Source: Atherinomorus stipes (taxonomy: Eukaryota > Chordata > Actinopteri > Atheriniformes > Atherinidae). Taken from it: 64,000 bases of DNA. The stretch covers positions 152,501 through 216,500 of the forward strand of contig JALJCO010013652.1 in NCBI GenBank assembly GCA_023101725.1, given 5' to 3'. This document shows, piece after piece, positions 35,901 through 42,500 of the stretch. Position 1 is the stretch's first letter; the number at the start of each line of letters is the position of its first letter. The notes below the pieces were generated by a model. The model was not told the DNA's origin and ran no database searches. It saw only the letters and a list, made by a program, of their open reading frames with translations. The translations under genes were made by a program, and so were the position numbers.

Positions 35901-38361
35901 CATAAACAACTAGTCAGTCATCATTTTCTGTACCGCTTATCCTGTTCAGGGTCGCGGGGGTTGCTGGAGCCTATCCCAGCCATCATCAGGCGAGAGGCGG
36001 GGTACACCCTGGACAGGTCGCCTGTCTGTCGCAGGGCCAACACATAATTATTGCATAAACAACTAATTTATTACTAATACAAAATAAATCCAAAGTGGCA
36101 TTATCTCAGCAAGAGAAGCTGATTTTGAGCATGTCGGTGCATGATCACAGTAGTGAATTAAATCCACCAAAATATTATTTCTCTAATATGTTATTCTCCT
36201 TATTTATTGTGTTTTTTTTTTTTTATCGTTTTCAGGCCTTAAATTGGATTTTTTTTTTTTTATATTAGTTATTACAGGTGCTATATTAAAAATCCAAATT
36301 TGTCCTTATCTCGGTGAGAAAAGCAGAATTTTGGCATTTGGGTACTTTTTCAGCGCTATTGACATAATCAAAATTCACTTTATCCTCCTTATTTATAGAG
36401 ATTCTGACAGTTTCTAAGCCTCACATTAAGACGATGGCCACAGGATGATCCATTATATCACACAATTAACTACTGTCACTATTGGCAACATCAACGAATG
36501 TTATCTTTGGGGTTGTCTCAAAAAGTTTGAGAACTACTGGCATACAGTAATGGACACCACCTTTGCAACAGCACTCATAGATGCTCAGCTGTTTTATAAT
36601 AACATTTTAAGTTATTGATAGGGCCCCGTAAGAGACAACTGGGGGGGGGGGGGGGGGGGGGGGGGGGGTGATGCTCACACTCAGCTCTGAATATAGATGA
36701 GGCCACAGTGTACAAGTAATTTCTTTATGTGATTCACACCAGCATCATGCATTTGGCTGACGTGAGTGAAATGCGGTTGATTTAGCCCTAACTTAATTCA
36801 GCAGTGTGTTGTAACTGAGGATTTACACAGCTCATTTCTCCAGGTGCTTGTCCTTAGTTATTTATTGTTGCTTGCTGGGCTTGTTGGTGATGACAAAGCA
36901 GGCGATTTTAAGGCTTATTTCTTTGTCAGGGTATTTATTGGTGTGAATGCATTATGCAAATATGCATCATTGATGCTACACATTTAGAATGCTTTAAATC
37001 TCACATTTTCCTTCCTTTCTTAGAGTTATCTTTGAAGCTGCTCACCTTTTACCACCATGCTGATCTTTGAGCTCAGATAAATTAATCACACATCACCCCA
37101 TCATAAGAAAAGGGAGAAATATTTGGATTAAATTAGACTGTAGCTTACAGTGCCCTGACATGGATTTTGTTCTTATATAAATAAGCAGAAATCTATTTGT
37201 TTTGTTTTGATTTTTTTTTTCTTTTCCCCCCCCAAAAATAAATAAATACATTTTCTCACTGTAGGTATTTTTGCATGCTATCATGGTAAAACCATTTAGG
37301 GAAATTCCTGCTCCAAAAGAAGCCTGCTCATCTTAAATTGCAAGGATATATATTGCATCCATTTTGGTGGATGACAAGTTGTAAACAGTGTTGTTAAGCA
37401 TCTCCATTGTTTCTGGTCTTCCAGTTAATGTAAATCACTTTTCTGGGGGTATAACCTGCCTCTCATCCAAAGGTGGACAGGCCTCTTGCCCTCTACGCTA
37501 CATTTCATAGCTACTTATCGTGAGTGAGACAAAGCAGGTTTGCAATAAATGAATGAGATCCAGTGCTGACACTTTGTTTTCCCCAGTTTTTGGTTTATGA
37601 GGAGAAACAAGATGCGTTATGCTATATGTTTGCCAGCTAGTGTTGCACTGTCTGTGTATGTACCAGAGTCTTTAGATAAACCAGCTGTCTGCTAAAAGCA
37701 GTGAGGGAAGCCAAAAAGTATAGTTACAGCTCATTAAACCAACACAATCAGCTAAAAAGATGCTAAAATGCTTCATCAAGTTGATACAGCTCAGTTAGCT
37801 GGGATGGGATTCTTTGTGGGTTCACTACAAGTGGCTCTTTTCACATTTTATTTAGCTATTTACCCCAGTGTTTGTATATTATACTGATTTGTACTGCTTT
37901 TTTGTGTCACTTAACATTTTCCTGTTACTCGTGTGATCGTCCTGTAATACCTCCACCACCAGTTTCAGAAAATGTATTTAGCTTTAACTCCCTGTCCTCA
38001 GACATGAAGTTGGGCAGGAACGTGGCTCGAACCTTTCTGGATTATTACAAACTCAACAACCTCATCAAGGACAACAGACCAACTCACATTCAAAGGTAAA
38101 ACAAAATGATAAATGGGATTGATAAAGTTGAACACAACTCTGCTGCCTAATTATCTAATTGTTTTTGCACATTTTTTTTGTGTGTGTGTTACTGTTTTCT
38201 GATTTCTATGCCTCCCTTCCAGTCATTCATGTCGATATGTTTTTGTCTCCAGCACTGAGGTGATGTCCCAGACAGGCGACAGCAGTACTGGAAAGGGCAT
38301 TGGTGTTGGCAGGAACACAGCGGACAGAGAAAAGGAGAAGAACCAAGGTGTCAGGCACTAA
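1621..38361 (+). CDS. agbl4: Cytosolic carboxypeptidase 6 (AGBL4/CCP6), 3' five exons, partial
   Basis: M14B zinc carboxypeptidase that acts in the cytosol and at cilia and trims glutamates from polyglutamylated tubulin. Visible coding exons are 1621-1732, 24499-24651, 28721-28883, 38002-38095 and 38253-38361. All junctions are GT-AG and all phases agree, giving about 209 residues of a protein of roughly 500 in mammals. Exon 1 here carries GFDLNRHW, whose Asn-Arg pair binds the substrate carboxylate in M14 enzymes. The next exon has DVHAHS, with the third zinc-ligand His. The third has YTLEVSFYSY, with the catalytic Glu at 28817-28819. The HxxE zinc motif and the N-terminal domain are on exons upstream of the window. 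The C-terminal tail after KLGRNVARTFLDYY is short and unlike the mammalian tail. A poly(A) signal follows at 38716. Family assignment is from recognised sequence, not from a search. Confidence 0.95.
1733..4799. other. agbl4 intron segment, no gene seen
   Basis: Intron sequence with an (AC)n tract just after the donor (about 1747-1764) and CA-rich stretches near 2336-2405. Otherwise unremarkable AT-rich DNA. I saw no exon and no clear transposon boundary. Confidence 0.5.
4800..6345 (+). mobile_element. Degraded Tc1/mariner-like transposon
   Basis: From about 5985 to 6120 the + strand reads as the C-terminal part of a Tc1-type transposase (VWDHLDREWYKNFHNPKESF, then KKSGELNMKSF and a stop). 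It then runs into a terminal sequence containing GAGACTTTTGCACAATTCTG near 6319-6338, a familiar Tc1 end in fish. The left part resembles the rest of such an element, but many frame breaks leave no intact ORF. It is interrupted by the repeat at 5374-5852. The left boundary is uncertain. Confidence 0.6.
5374..5852 (-). mobile_element. ~480-bp TIR miniature element, family A copy 1
   Basis: Ends are related inverted repeats (ACCCACAACGCAGCTTTTAG on the left, complement of AAAAGTTATGTTGTGGGTCT on the right). The whole block aligns, in opposite orientation, with 22971-23446 in this window, including the landmarks GCGCCCCCTATCGAC and GCATAATGAATGTTGGTGTG. No ORF. The TTAA flank kept by copy 2 has mutated here. 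Confidence 0.8.
6582..7692. mobile_element. 1.1-kb TIR transposon, Harbinger-like, non-autonomous
   Basis: Left end GGGTTGGATCTATCAA and right end, read on the complement, GGGCTGGATTTATCAA form a 16-bp inverted repeat with two mismatches. It is flanked by a 3-bp direct repeat AAT (6579-6581 and 7693-7695), consistent with a PIF/Harbinger-type 3-bp target duplication. The interior is rich in GCGCAAA/TTTGCG words and holds no recognisable transposase. Superfamily is inferred. Confidence 0.72.
8318..8452. repeat. Degenerate dispersed fish repeat
   Basis: The motif CCATCCACCCATTTTTTCCG followed by CTTATCC and a C/T-rich tail resembles a very common teleost short repeat that begins with CCATCCATCCATTTTCT and CCGCTTATCC. 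It lies immediately left of the Tc1 copy. The name of the family is not known to me. Confidence 0.45.
8457..10158 (+). mobile_element. Tc1-like transposon, interrupted and 3'-truncated
   Basis: Starts at a TA dinucleotide with CAGATGTGGAAAAAATTGTT. After the interruption, 9883-10158 encodes a Tc1 transposase N-terminal DNA-binding region: KGYKTISKQFDVPVTTVAHI, a paired-like helix-turn-helix, then TIRRLSQS and a stop. The catalytic DDE part is missing because different repeat sequence follows. The reading frame before the insert (ending near 8870, AGAAAGAAAATTATAGACAA) continues at CATGTTAAAGG, at 9883, so the segment between is a later insertion. Confidence 0.85.
8874..9811. mobile_element. 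0.94-kb TIR element nested in the Tc1 copy
   Basis: Left end GCGCATTTGGACAGAGAG and right end, on the complement, GCGCAATTGGACATATAG form an inverted repeat. The interior contains an imperfect direct duplication about 229 bp apart (9068-9210 and 9297-9400, each with CATCTCTTTTATTCAAAGCT and ATCACGGTCAT). No transposase is recognisable. About 70 bp of further non-Tc1 sequence (9812-9882) with repeated AGGTTATAGGAACT separates it from the resumed Tc1 frame, so the exact insertion boundary is unclear. Confidence 0.65.
10160..10310 (-). mobile_element. LINE reverse-transcriptase C-terminal fragment
   Basis: The minus strand reads SLLQFRILSKIKPCLSFFDL followed by EKVIHASILDRL. This resembles the end of the RT domain of L2/CR1-type fish LINEs (pattern ...L..I..I.P.LS..D.EK.IHA...SRLDYCN). 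It replaces the expected Tc1 C-terminus. The fragment is short, so the assignment is moderate to low. Confidence 0.45.
10311..14637. other. agbl4 intron segment, no gene seen
   Basis: Long intron interval with T-rich and CT-rich patches (11550-12060), an A17-like run near 13917, and a T run near 14233. ORFs up to 193 codons occur in the pyrimidine-rich parts but look compositional (Ser/Leu/Phe-rich). No domain or exon recognised. Confidence 0.5.
14646..15422. mobile_element. hAT-type non-autonomous transposon
   Basis: Left end TAGGCATGTAACGAT and right end, on the complement, TAGGGATGTAACAAT are inverted repeats. Immediately outside lie GTCAAATG (14638-14645) and GCCAAATG (15423-15430), an 8-bp target duplication with one change, as hAT elements make. 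The 777-bp interior has no recognisable transposase. Confidence 0.85.
16278..16498. mobile_element. Foldback (long inverted-repeat) miniature element
   Basis: Two arms of about 100 bp pair with roughly 90 percent identity around a short loop near 16380-16395. The outer arm reads AATGGGCTCTA and TGCACGACTCCACTAC; the inner arm reads TCCTTTGTTTCCTGTCT. The arms differ by a 4-nt gap and a few mismatches. A transcript would form a long hairpin, but there is no other sign of a functional RNA. Confidence 0.85.
16743..17805. mobile_element. hAT-type non-autonomous transposon, 1.06 kb
   Basis: A perfect 8-bp duplication AATACAAT flanks it at 16735-16742 and 17806-17813. The right end, on the complement, begins TAGGGATGTCCTGATCGC. 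The left end begins TATGTCCCGATCGGG, as if about four bases were lost from the terminus. Subterminal repeats of the CCGAT/ATCGG type occur at both ends. No intact ORF. Confidence 0.85.
17814..19384. other. agbl4 intron segment, no gene seen
   Basis: Intron DNA. 18770-19170 is relatively repeat-free, with several ATTAAT and TAATTA words and a GGCCCCCACTGCACTCCC block, so it could hold regulatory sequence. I cannot support a specific element. Confidence 0.4.
19393..19595. mobile_element. 203-bp hAT-type MITE
   Basis: Inverted ends CAGGGATGGGCAGTCC and, on the complement, CAGGGATGGGCAGTCC match perfectly and extend with mismatches (GGTCCTCGTGGGCC against TTGTCCTCGAGGGCC). Flanking TTCTAGAT (19385-19392) and ATCTAGAT (19596-19603) give an 8-bp duplication with one change. 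It belongs to a very common fish family. Confidence 0.9.
20145..20645. mobile_element. ~0.5-kb TIR element, family uncertain
   Basis: Left GCATTCCAGTTGTATTG and right, on the complement, GCGTTCCAGTTGTCTCGG form an inverted repeat. The subterminal region repeats CTCG/CCGAG words (GAACTCGTTTTTCCGAG, TCCCGAG). No clear target duplication was found, so the boundaries are approximate. Confidence 0.5.
20760..21715. repeat. ~0.95-kb pyrimidine-rich tract followed by purine-rich tract
   Basis: The + strand is overwhelmingly C and T, interrupted only by a mixed GC-rich block at about 21220-21390. Directly after it, 21720-21840 is almost all A and G on the same strand. The long overlapping ORFs here are Ser/Leu/Phe-rich and follow from the composition. 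Confidence 0.75.
22971..23446 (+). mobile_element. 476-bp TTAA-flanked miniature element, family A copy 2
   Basis: TTAA at 22971-22974 and 23443-23446 bounds inverted ends AAGACACAAAACATAACTTT and, on the complement, AAGACCCACTACGGAACTTT. The full length aligns with the inverted copy at 5374-5852. TTAA flanks suggest piggyBac-type mobilisation. No transposase. Confidence 0.82.
23961..23991. repeat. (TG)15 microsatellite
   Basis: Uninterrupted TG dinucleotides, preceded by an imperfect TGTATGTGTT stretch. Confidence 0.95.
24499..24651 (+). CDS. agbl4: agbl4 exon (third zinc-ligand His)
   Basis: 51 codons, phase 0 at both ends. The acceptor is TCCATCAG after a pyrimidine-rich tract, and the donor is TTT|GTAAGT. 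Encodes RVSLEFYIDVHAHSTMLNGF and, further on, YGNVFEDEERVQRQ. The His in DVHAHS (24529-24531) corresponds to a zinc ligand of M14B enzymes. Confidence 0.95.
24652..28720. other. agbl4 intron; contains old transposon fragments
   Basis: Intron of 4.07 kb. 25470-25760 and 26360-26480 contain words of a widespread fish Tc1-type repeat (TTTCTCATTGACATAA with CCCTTT nearby; then GACCTTATATAGACAG and ACAGGTGGACTCTAATCAAG), suggesting one degenerate element across about 25.4-26.5 kb. No exon was seen in the remainder. Confidence 0.45.
28721..28883 (+). CDS. agbl4: agbl4 exon (catalytic Glu)
   Basis: Begins SNTSFNRDVVKAGTGRRFLG and includes YCYTLEVSFYSY and VPYSEET. The acceptor is TTTTCCTAG and the donor is ACCT|GTATCC. 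It ends in phase 1, and the split codon is completed as Tyr by the next exon. Glu at 28817-28819 is the expected general base. Confidence 0.95.
28884..32289. other. agbl4 intron segment with simple repeats
   Basis: Holds a C15 run at 30314-30328, CA/TG tracts near 29211-29330 and 30366-30392, and a T20-like tract near 30928-30950. ORFs up to about 108 codons on either strand match no family I recognise. Confidence 0.5.
32290..32834. mobile_element. 545-bp TTAA-flanked miniature element
   Basis: Ends are a perfect 19-bp inverted repeat, TTAAAGGTACAGTATGTAA, at 32290 and on the complement at 32834. The terminal TTAA on each side fits piggyBac-type target duplication. The interior includes ATCTAGTGGT, a word common in such fish elements, and no ORF of note. 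Confidence 0.85.
32835..35708. other. agbl4 intron segment; repeat-poor island and GC-rich block
   Basis: 33060-33500 is free of obvious repeats and contains TTAATTAGCATTGATAATTAG and similar homeodomain-type words; it may be conserved non-coding DNA. 33690-34020 is more GC-rich than its surroundings and is open on the minus strand for 101 codons. See findings for both. Confidence 0.45.
35717..36539. mobile_element. hAT-type transposon, 823 bp
   Basis: Begins CAGTAGTTCTCAAACTG and ends with the complement CAGTAGTTCTCAAACTT. Flanks GCATAATG (35709-35716) and GCATACAG (36540-36547) are an 8-bp duplication with two changes. It is interrupted by the 132-bp insert at 35913-36044. No intact transposase. 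Confidence 0.85.
35913..36044 (+). mobile_element. 132-bp retroposon-like insert with 21-bp target duplication
   Basis: The 21 bases at 35892-35912 are repeated exactly at 36045-36065. Between them lies a common fish repeat containing CCGCTTATCCTGTTCAGGGT, GGAGCCTATCCCAGC and GAGGCGGGGTACACCCTGG. The long exact duplication indicates target-primed (LINE-driven) insertion. There is no clear pol III promoter or tail. Confidence 0.75.
36641..36668. repeat. G28 homopolymer
   Basis: Twenty-eight consecutive G on the + strand in the last agbl4 introns. Length in the real genome is uncertain because such runs are hard to read. Confidence 0.9.
36669..38001. other. agbl4 intron segment, no gene seen
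   Basis: AT-rich intron leading to the CCCTGTCCTCAG acceptor at 37990-38001. A short C8/T mix occurs near 37218-37234. Nothing else recognised. Confidence 0.5.
38002..38095 (+). CDS. agbl4: agbl4 exon (end of catalytic domain)
   Basis: Two bases complete the Tyr codon, then MKLGRNVARTFLDYYKLNNL and KDNRPTHIQ. MKLGRNVARTFLDYY is essentially the mammalian sequence. The donor is AAG|GTAAAA, leaving phase 2. Confidence 0.93.
38253..38361 (+). CDS. agbl4: agbl4 terminal coding exon
   Basis: The acceptor is TTGTCTCCAG. It completes a Ser codon and encodes a 35-residue hydrophilic tail (STEVMSQTGDSSTGKG ... KEKNQGVRH) ending at TAA 38359-38361. The tail does not resemble the basic, proline-containing mammalian C-terminus. 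The phase match and the downstream poly(A) signal support it as the true end of this transcript form. Confidence 0.8.
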
Positions 38362-38715
38362 ACAGTCAGACGGACACGGACTGAGCACGTAAAAAATGCT
38401 GAACGCTGTGGAAGAGGATCCTTCACACTTCATTTCATTTGTAAACTCCACATCTCTCTGACTATAAAGACTTATTTGCACTGATTTGTAACAGTGGGAT
38501 GACTTGGCATTTGCAGCTGCAAAATTTGAACAGGTTTCTTTCTTGGTTATTTGGATGCTAGAAAAACATGCTCCATTGAAGAGGAGACAGACTGGATTAT
38601 TTGTTTGAATTCAAAGTTAGGCCTTCATTTGGCAGCTTTTTAATGTAAATATAAAATGCACGTGCTGTATACTTTACTGGACAGTATCATTATCTTTGTT
38701 GCTGTCATAGAAAGT

Positions 38716-38721
38716 AATAAA
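38716..38721 (+). terminator. agbl4 poly(A) signal AATAAA
   Basis: Canonical AATAAA about 355 bp after the agbl4 stop, embedded in an A-rich run. The 3' end is inferred, not observed. Confidence 0.65.
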
Positions 38722-39299
38722 AAAAAAAAACTCCACTTAATCATTCTGATGTATCATTTGCTGTTGTGTAACAATTTTGGAAACCTAGTGCCAAAATTTA
38801 TTTAGGCTAGATGAGAGCAGGGATGGGGCTGAATGGATACCCAAGTTCATGTGAATGCAGCATGTAACGTCAACACTGCCGTGTTTTTTATCATTATGCA
38901 GCACTTGTACTGCATCATCTCACCAACTGCTTACATACAAGCTGTTTACATTTTATAAAGTAAGTCATAAAATCTCAGTATGATATGACTACAGAGCAAA
39001 ACAGGCAATCAGGTTAAAGAAACGCTGATCTATCTATCTATACAAATATTAGTTGTAATAATCGGATTATTTCATAAAATGTCTAATTTTGGACCCCTTT
39101 AGCTTTTAATGGTTTGTTCCCCTGGCTGGCACATCATTTATTAAAACTTTTATAGACTCGCCCCTGGACTCTAAATGAATAAACGTAAATGACTTTGGGT
39201 TGTATGTCTGCAGTATTTAGCCATATATCAAACTAAATCTGTTATGTAGGATGTTGTTTGTAGATTTTTTTTCTTTTTTTGCTTATAAATTTCGGTAGA

Positions 39300-39457
39300 A
39301 AAGTGAAGACAGTAATTACGCCATGATTGTGTAAGCCAAAGCACGTGCGCGCGCGTTTTTAAGCTTTGATTTGCTACTTTTTGGTCACGTGACTTACATC
39401 CGCTCTGTAATTGTTGCTGTTTGGCAGCTATGACAACGAACTTTGAAAGTTAGATGG
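39300..39457 (+). promoter_or_regulatory. spata6 promoter/5' leader with E-box and upstream ATGs
   Basis: The agbl4-spata6 gap is about 0.74 kb. It contains CACGTGCGCGCGCG at about 39344-39357 and a palindromic E-box GTCACGTGAC at 39384-39393, just upstream of the likely transcription start. The leader has a 7-codon uORF (ATG 39430, stop 39451-39453) and a further out-of-frame ATG at 39454. Confidence 0.45.
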
Positions 39458-39541
39458 ATGGCCACAATGAAAAAGAAGATGTCCTCCTCCAAAAGGCATC
39501 AGAAGTCTCTGAAATGTACCGTATTCTTGGACATTCAGACA
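39458..39541 (+). CDS. spata6: spata6 exon 1
   Basis: 28 codons, [20 protein letters not shown] ... VFLDIQT. The donor is ACA|GTAAGT, phase 0. The basic N-terminal extension before LKCTVFLD has no counterpart I recall in mammals, so a later ATG could be used. Confidence 0.85.
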
Positions 39542-42500
39542 GTAAGTGCGTCTTTGTGCTGTTTCTTTGATACAAATGTTCGAAATGAGCCTTGAGCTGT
39601 AGCTTTCTTAACGTCAGCTAGCTTAGCAAGTTTACATCCTCTTTTCTCGAAACACTCAGTTAGCTAACTGGTTGTGGCTAACTGTCGTAATTATTATTTT
39701 TCTAATTTTCTGCTGAAAGGGCGACAGCATGGTTAATTGTTGATAGAGTCTACCAGAAAACTATCCTTACCTTTGCACTCACTAAAGTTGTTTTTCAGCC
39801 CAGATTAACCCAGATAAAACTGATCAACAACGGTAGTTAACAAGGAGGGTCTCTGCATCACAGTCAAATTAATTTCATATTCATTAGGTCCTGGGTTTAA
39901 ATTTGCACTCTATATTGTTTGCCAAATCAGTACGCAATGCACACTCAACAATAATATTCCTGTTATCAAGAAAATGTTCTAATATTGTAAAATCAAAATG
40001 AATATTCAGTCTCCCAAGAAATGACTTGATGTGTTATGCGGTTTAAAACATTTATTAGAAAAGTAATCAAAAAGCAATCAAATGTTACATGCTACATAAA
40101 TTTTATGAAGTAATAAAAATAGATTATTTGTAATGTTGGGTCTTATAATGTCAGCAGTAGTCTGCATACAAAACCTCTTCAGCACAAGATATGTCCATGC
40201 TGTGTTGTTAAGGTAGAATGAACTTTTCCCTTAAAATCTTTATTTATTCTTCATTAAAAATAAATAAATGGGAATGCAAAAGTCGAACACTGCAGCACTG
40301 AAACAGCAGGATACCTGATTTATTACACTTTGTGTAGGTTACGTGTCCAGGAGTGGTCCTGTACAAGAAGAATGATATCTACCTCAGTGTGTGCATAATG
40401 GGTCAGTACAGGAAGACCCAGTGTTTACCTCCTGTATTCCCTCTACTGTTCCACCACAAAATGGTTTTTGTCAAGGTGAGAATAATACACACATTTATAG
40501 AATTAAAGGATGCATTGCTGTTGGGGGTGTTTGTCAGTGCTTGTTTAGCTTGCACTCTGCATCAGAGACAGTGGGAACGCTACGGGCTTTAACTCTAAAC
40601 ACTTCCTGTGCTGTTATCGTACTTTCATCTACATTGATTGATGATCAAAAATATTTTCTTTTTCTGTTTAAATGCTTGTCATAAGTATTGTTAATAATTG
40701 AAAACACGTTAGCTCAGAGCAATTTTCAGCTGTAATTAGTCTTTGGTATTAACATGCCCATGAGGCCACAGCGCAGATTTTGAAATTCATGCATAGATTT
40801 TAATCAACAGTCCAGTTTGACGCTTCTGTCCTTATCCCTGATGAAAGCAGTGTTCTTTACAGATTGGCAGAGCTAGATGCTGGTCTGTCAGCCTGATCTT
40901 GTTATAAGTATTGATTTACTCTGTCTGTGCTCTGTCCGTTTCACCAGACTTTCTCTGGCGTTGTTGACCCTGCTGATGTAGCTGACCTCCTCGAAGGTAA
41001 ATGGCCATGTGGGATTTGCTTCCTCATTTCTTCCTGAATCCTATTCCACGCCTGTTTATAGGCTATTAGCTGAGATAGCGATCATTAGCTTACAGTCTGT
41101 TTATGCTTTCTTTCTTCTTAGCTGACACAGCATCTTTTGAGCTGATTCAGTTGGTCCCTCCAGGTATGCTTTCTGATGATGCCATATGGGCATATTAAGT
41201 CCCCACTGTATCCAGTCATTACACTGCAAAAACAGGATCTTTGACTTGGATTGTGCATATGTACGTCAGTTCTTTTTTGTTCTGTCTATGTGTGGTTTTT
41301 AGAGGGTGAGATCTTAGCCACGATGGAGGAATGCAGCAGAGATTTTCTCTACCCTGTCACCAGATTGAGTGCCAGAAAGGGAGGTGCAGAGAGAGAAATA
41401 CTGATGAAAAAAGTCCCCCTCTTTTCTTGTAAGCTGTTTTTGATATGTATCCCTTTTATTTCCTCCCCTAACCCTCTTTCCAGCACTTGGGCTGTCATAT
41501 TTTGGACATTAGAGTGTTTGTCAGTTGAGGAGATAATAGTTACTTACTGAGTGTGAGTAATAAGCCACATCTTCAATACATTTAGGAAACTTGACTTTTT
41601 ACTTGACTTTTTACTTTTAACATTTTGCAAGTTTTATGAGAGTGAAGAATATCAAATAAGATGTGAATTTACCTTCATCTGCACACCATCCATGTTGATT
41701 TGCCTAATATTTCTCACTGACTGATGCTGTCAGTTAATTCAGGGGTACCCATGACCAGTTCTCGAGAGCTACTATCCTGCAGATTTTGGTTTTATCCCCT
41801 CTCCAGTACATCTGAATCAAATGAACCCGGGCCTCTGCAGAGCTGAAAACATGCATGAGGGAATTAGCCATTTGATTCAGGTGTTTTGGAGAGGGTATGC
41901 TCTAAAAATTGCAAGATAGTAGTTCTCGAGGACCGGACTTGGGCACTCCTGAGCTAAGTCATACTGTTCAAGAAATCTCTGAGATGTTTGTACTGAAAAA
42001 AGTTCTGAGTGCACACATTAGATTGCTAATAGTTCAGTTGTAAATAGGAAATTAAAATATACTACTGAGTATTCTTAGAGTATTATAGGAGAATTTTTCT
42101 AAGACATAAATGAATATTCAAATATGTACAAAGAACACATATTAATGGGTTATAGGGCTGAAATGGGACCTTAAATTAGTTCAAATTCTTATTAAAGGGA
42201 CTAGAGGCAGGAATTTAAAAAAAAACATGGGTGATGAAGCGCTAAATGCCAAAAATAACGTTTCCCCCCACGTTTCTCTCCGTTGCCTTAAACAGGCTGT
42301 GTGCTGTAAAATGGGCTGCAATTTGGTGTCCGAATTTTCCGCGCTGCCCTGCGGACGTGACGTCAAATGACGCTACATCCGCAGTTTTGATACAGGAAGA
42401 AGACGGTCGGGGTAGGGCTGTGTTAAACGATTATTTTTTAAACGATTAATCTATCGATTATTTTTTCGATGCATCGATTAATCTAACGATTCACTTTTTT

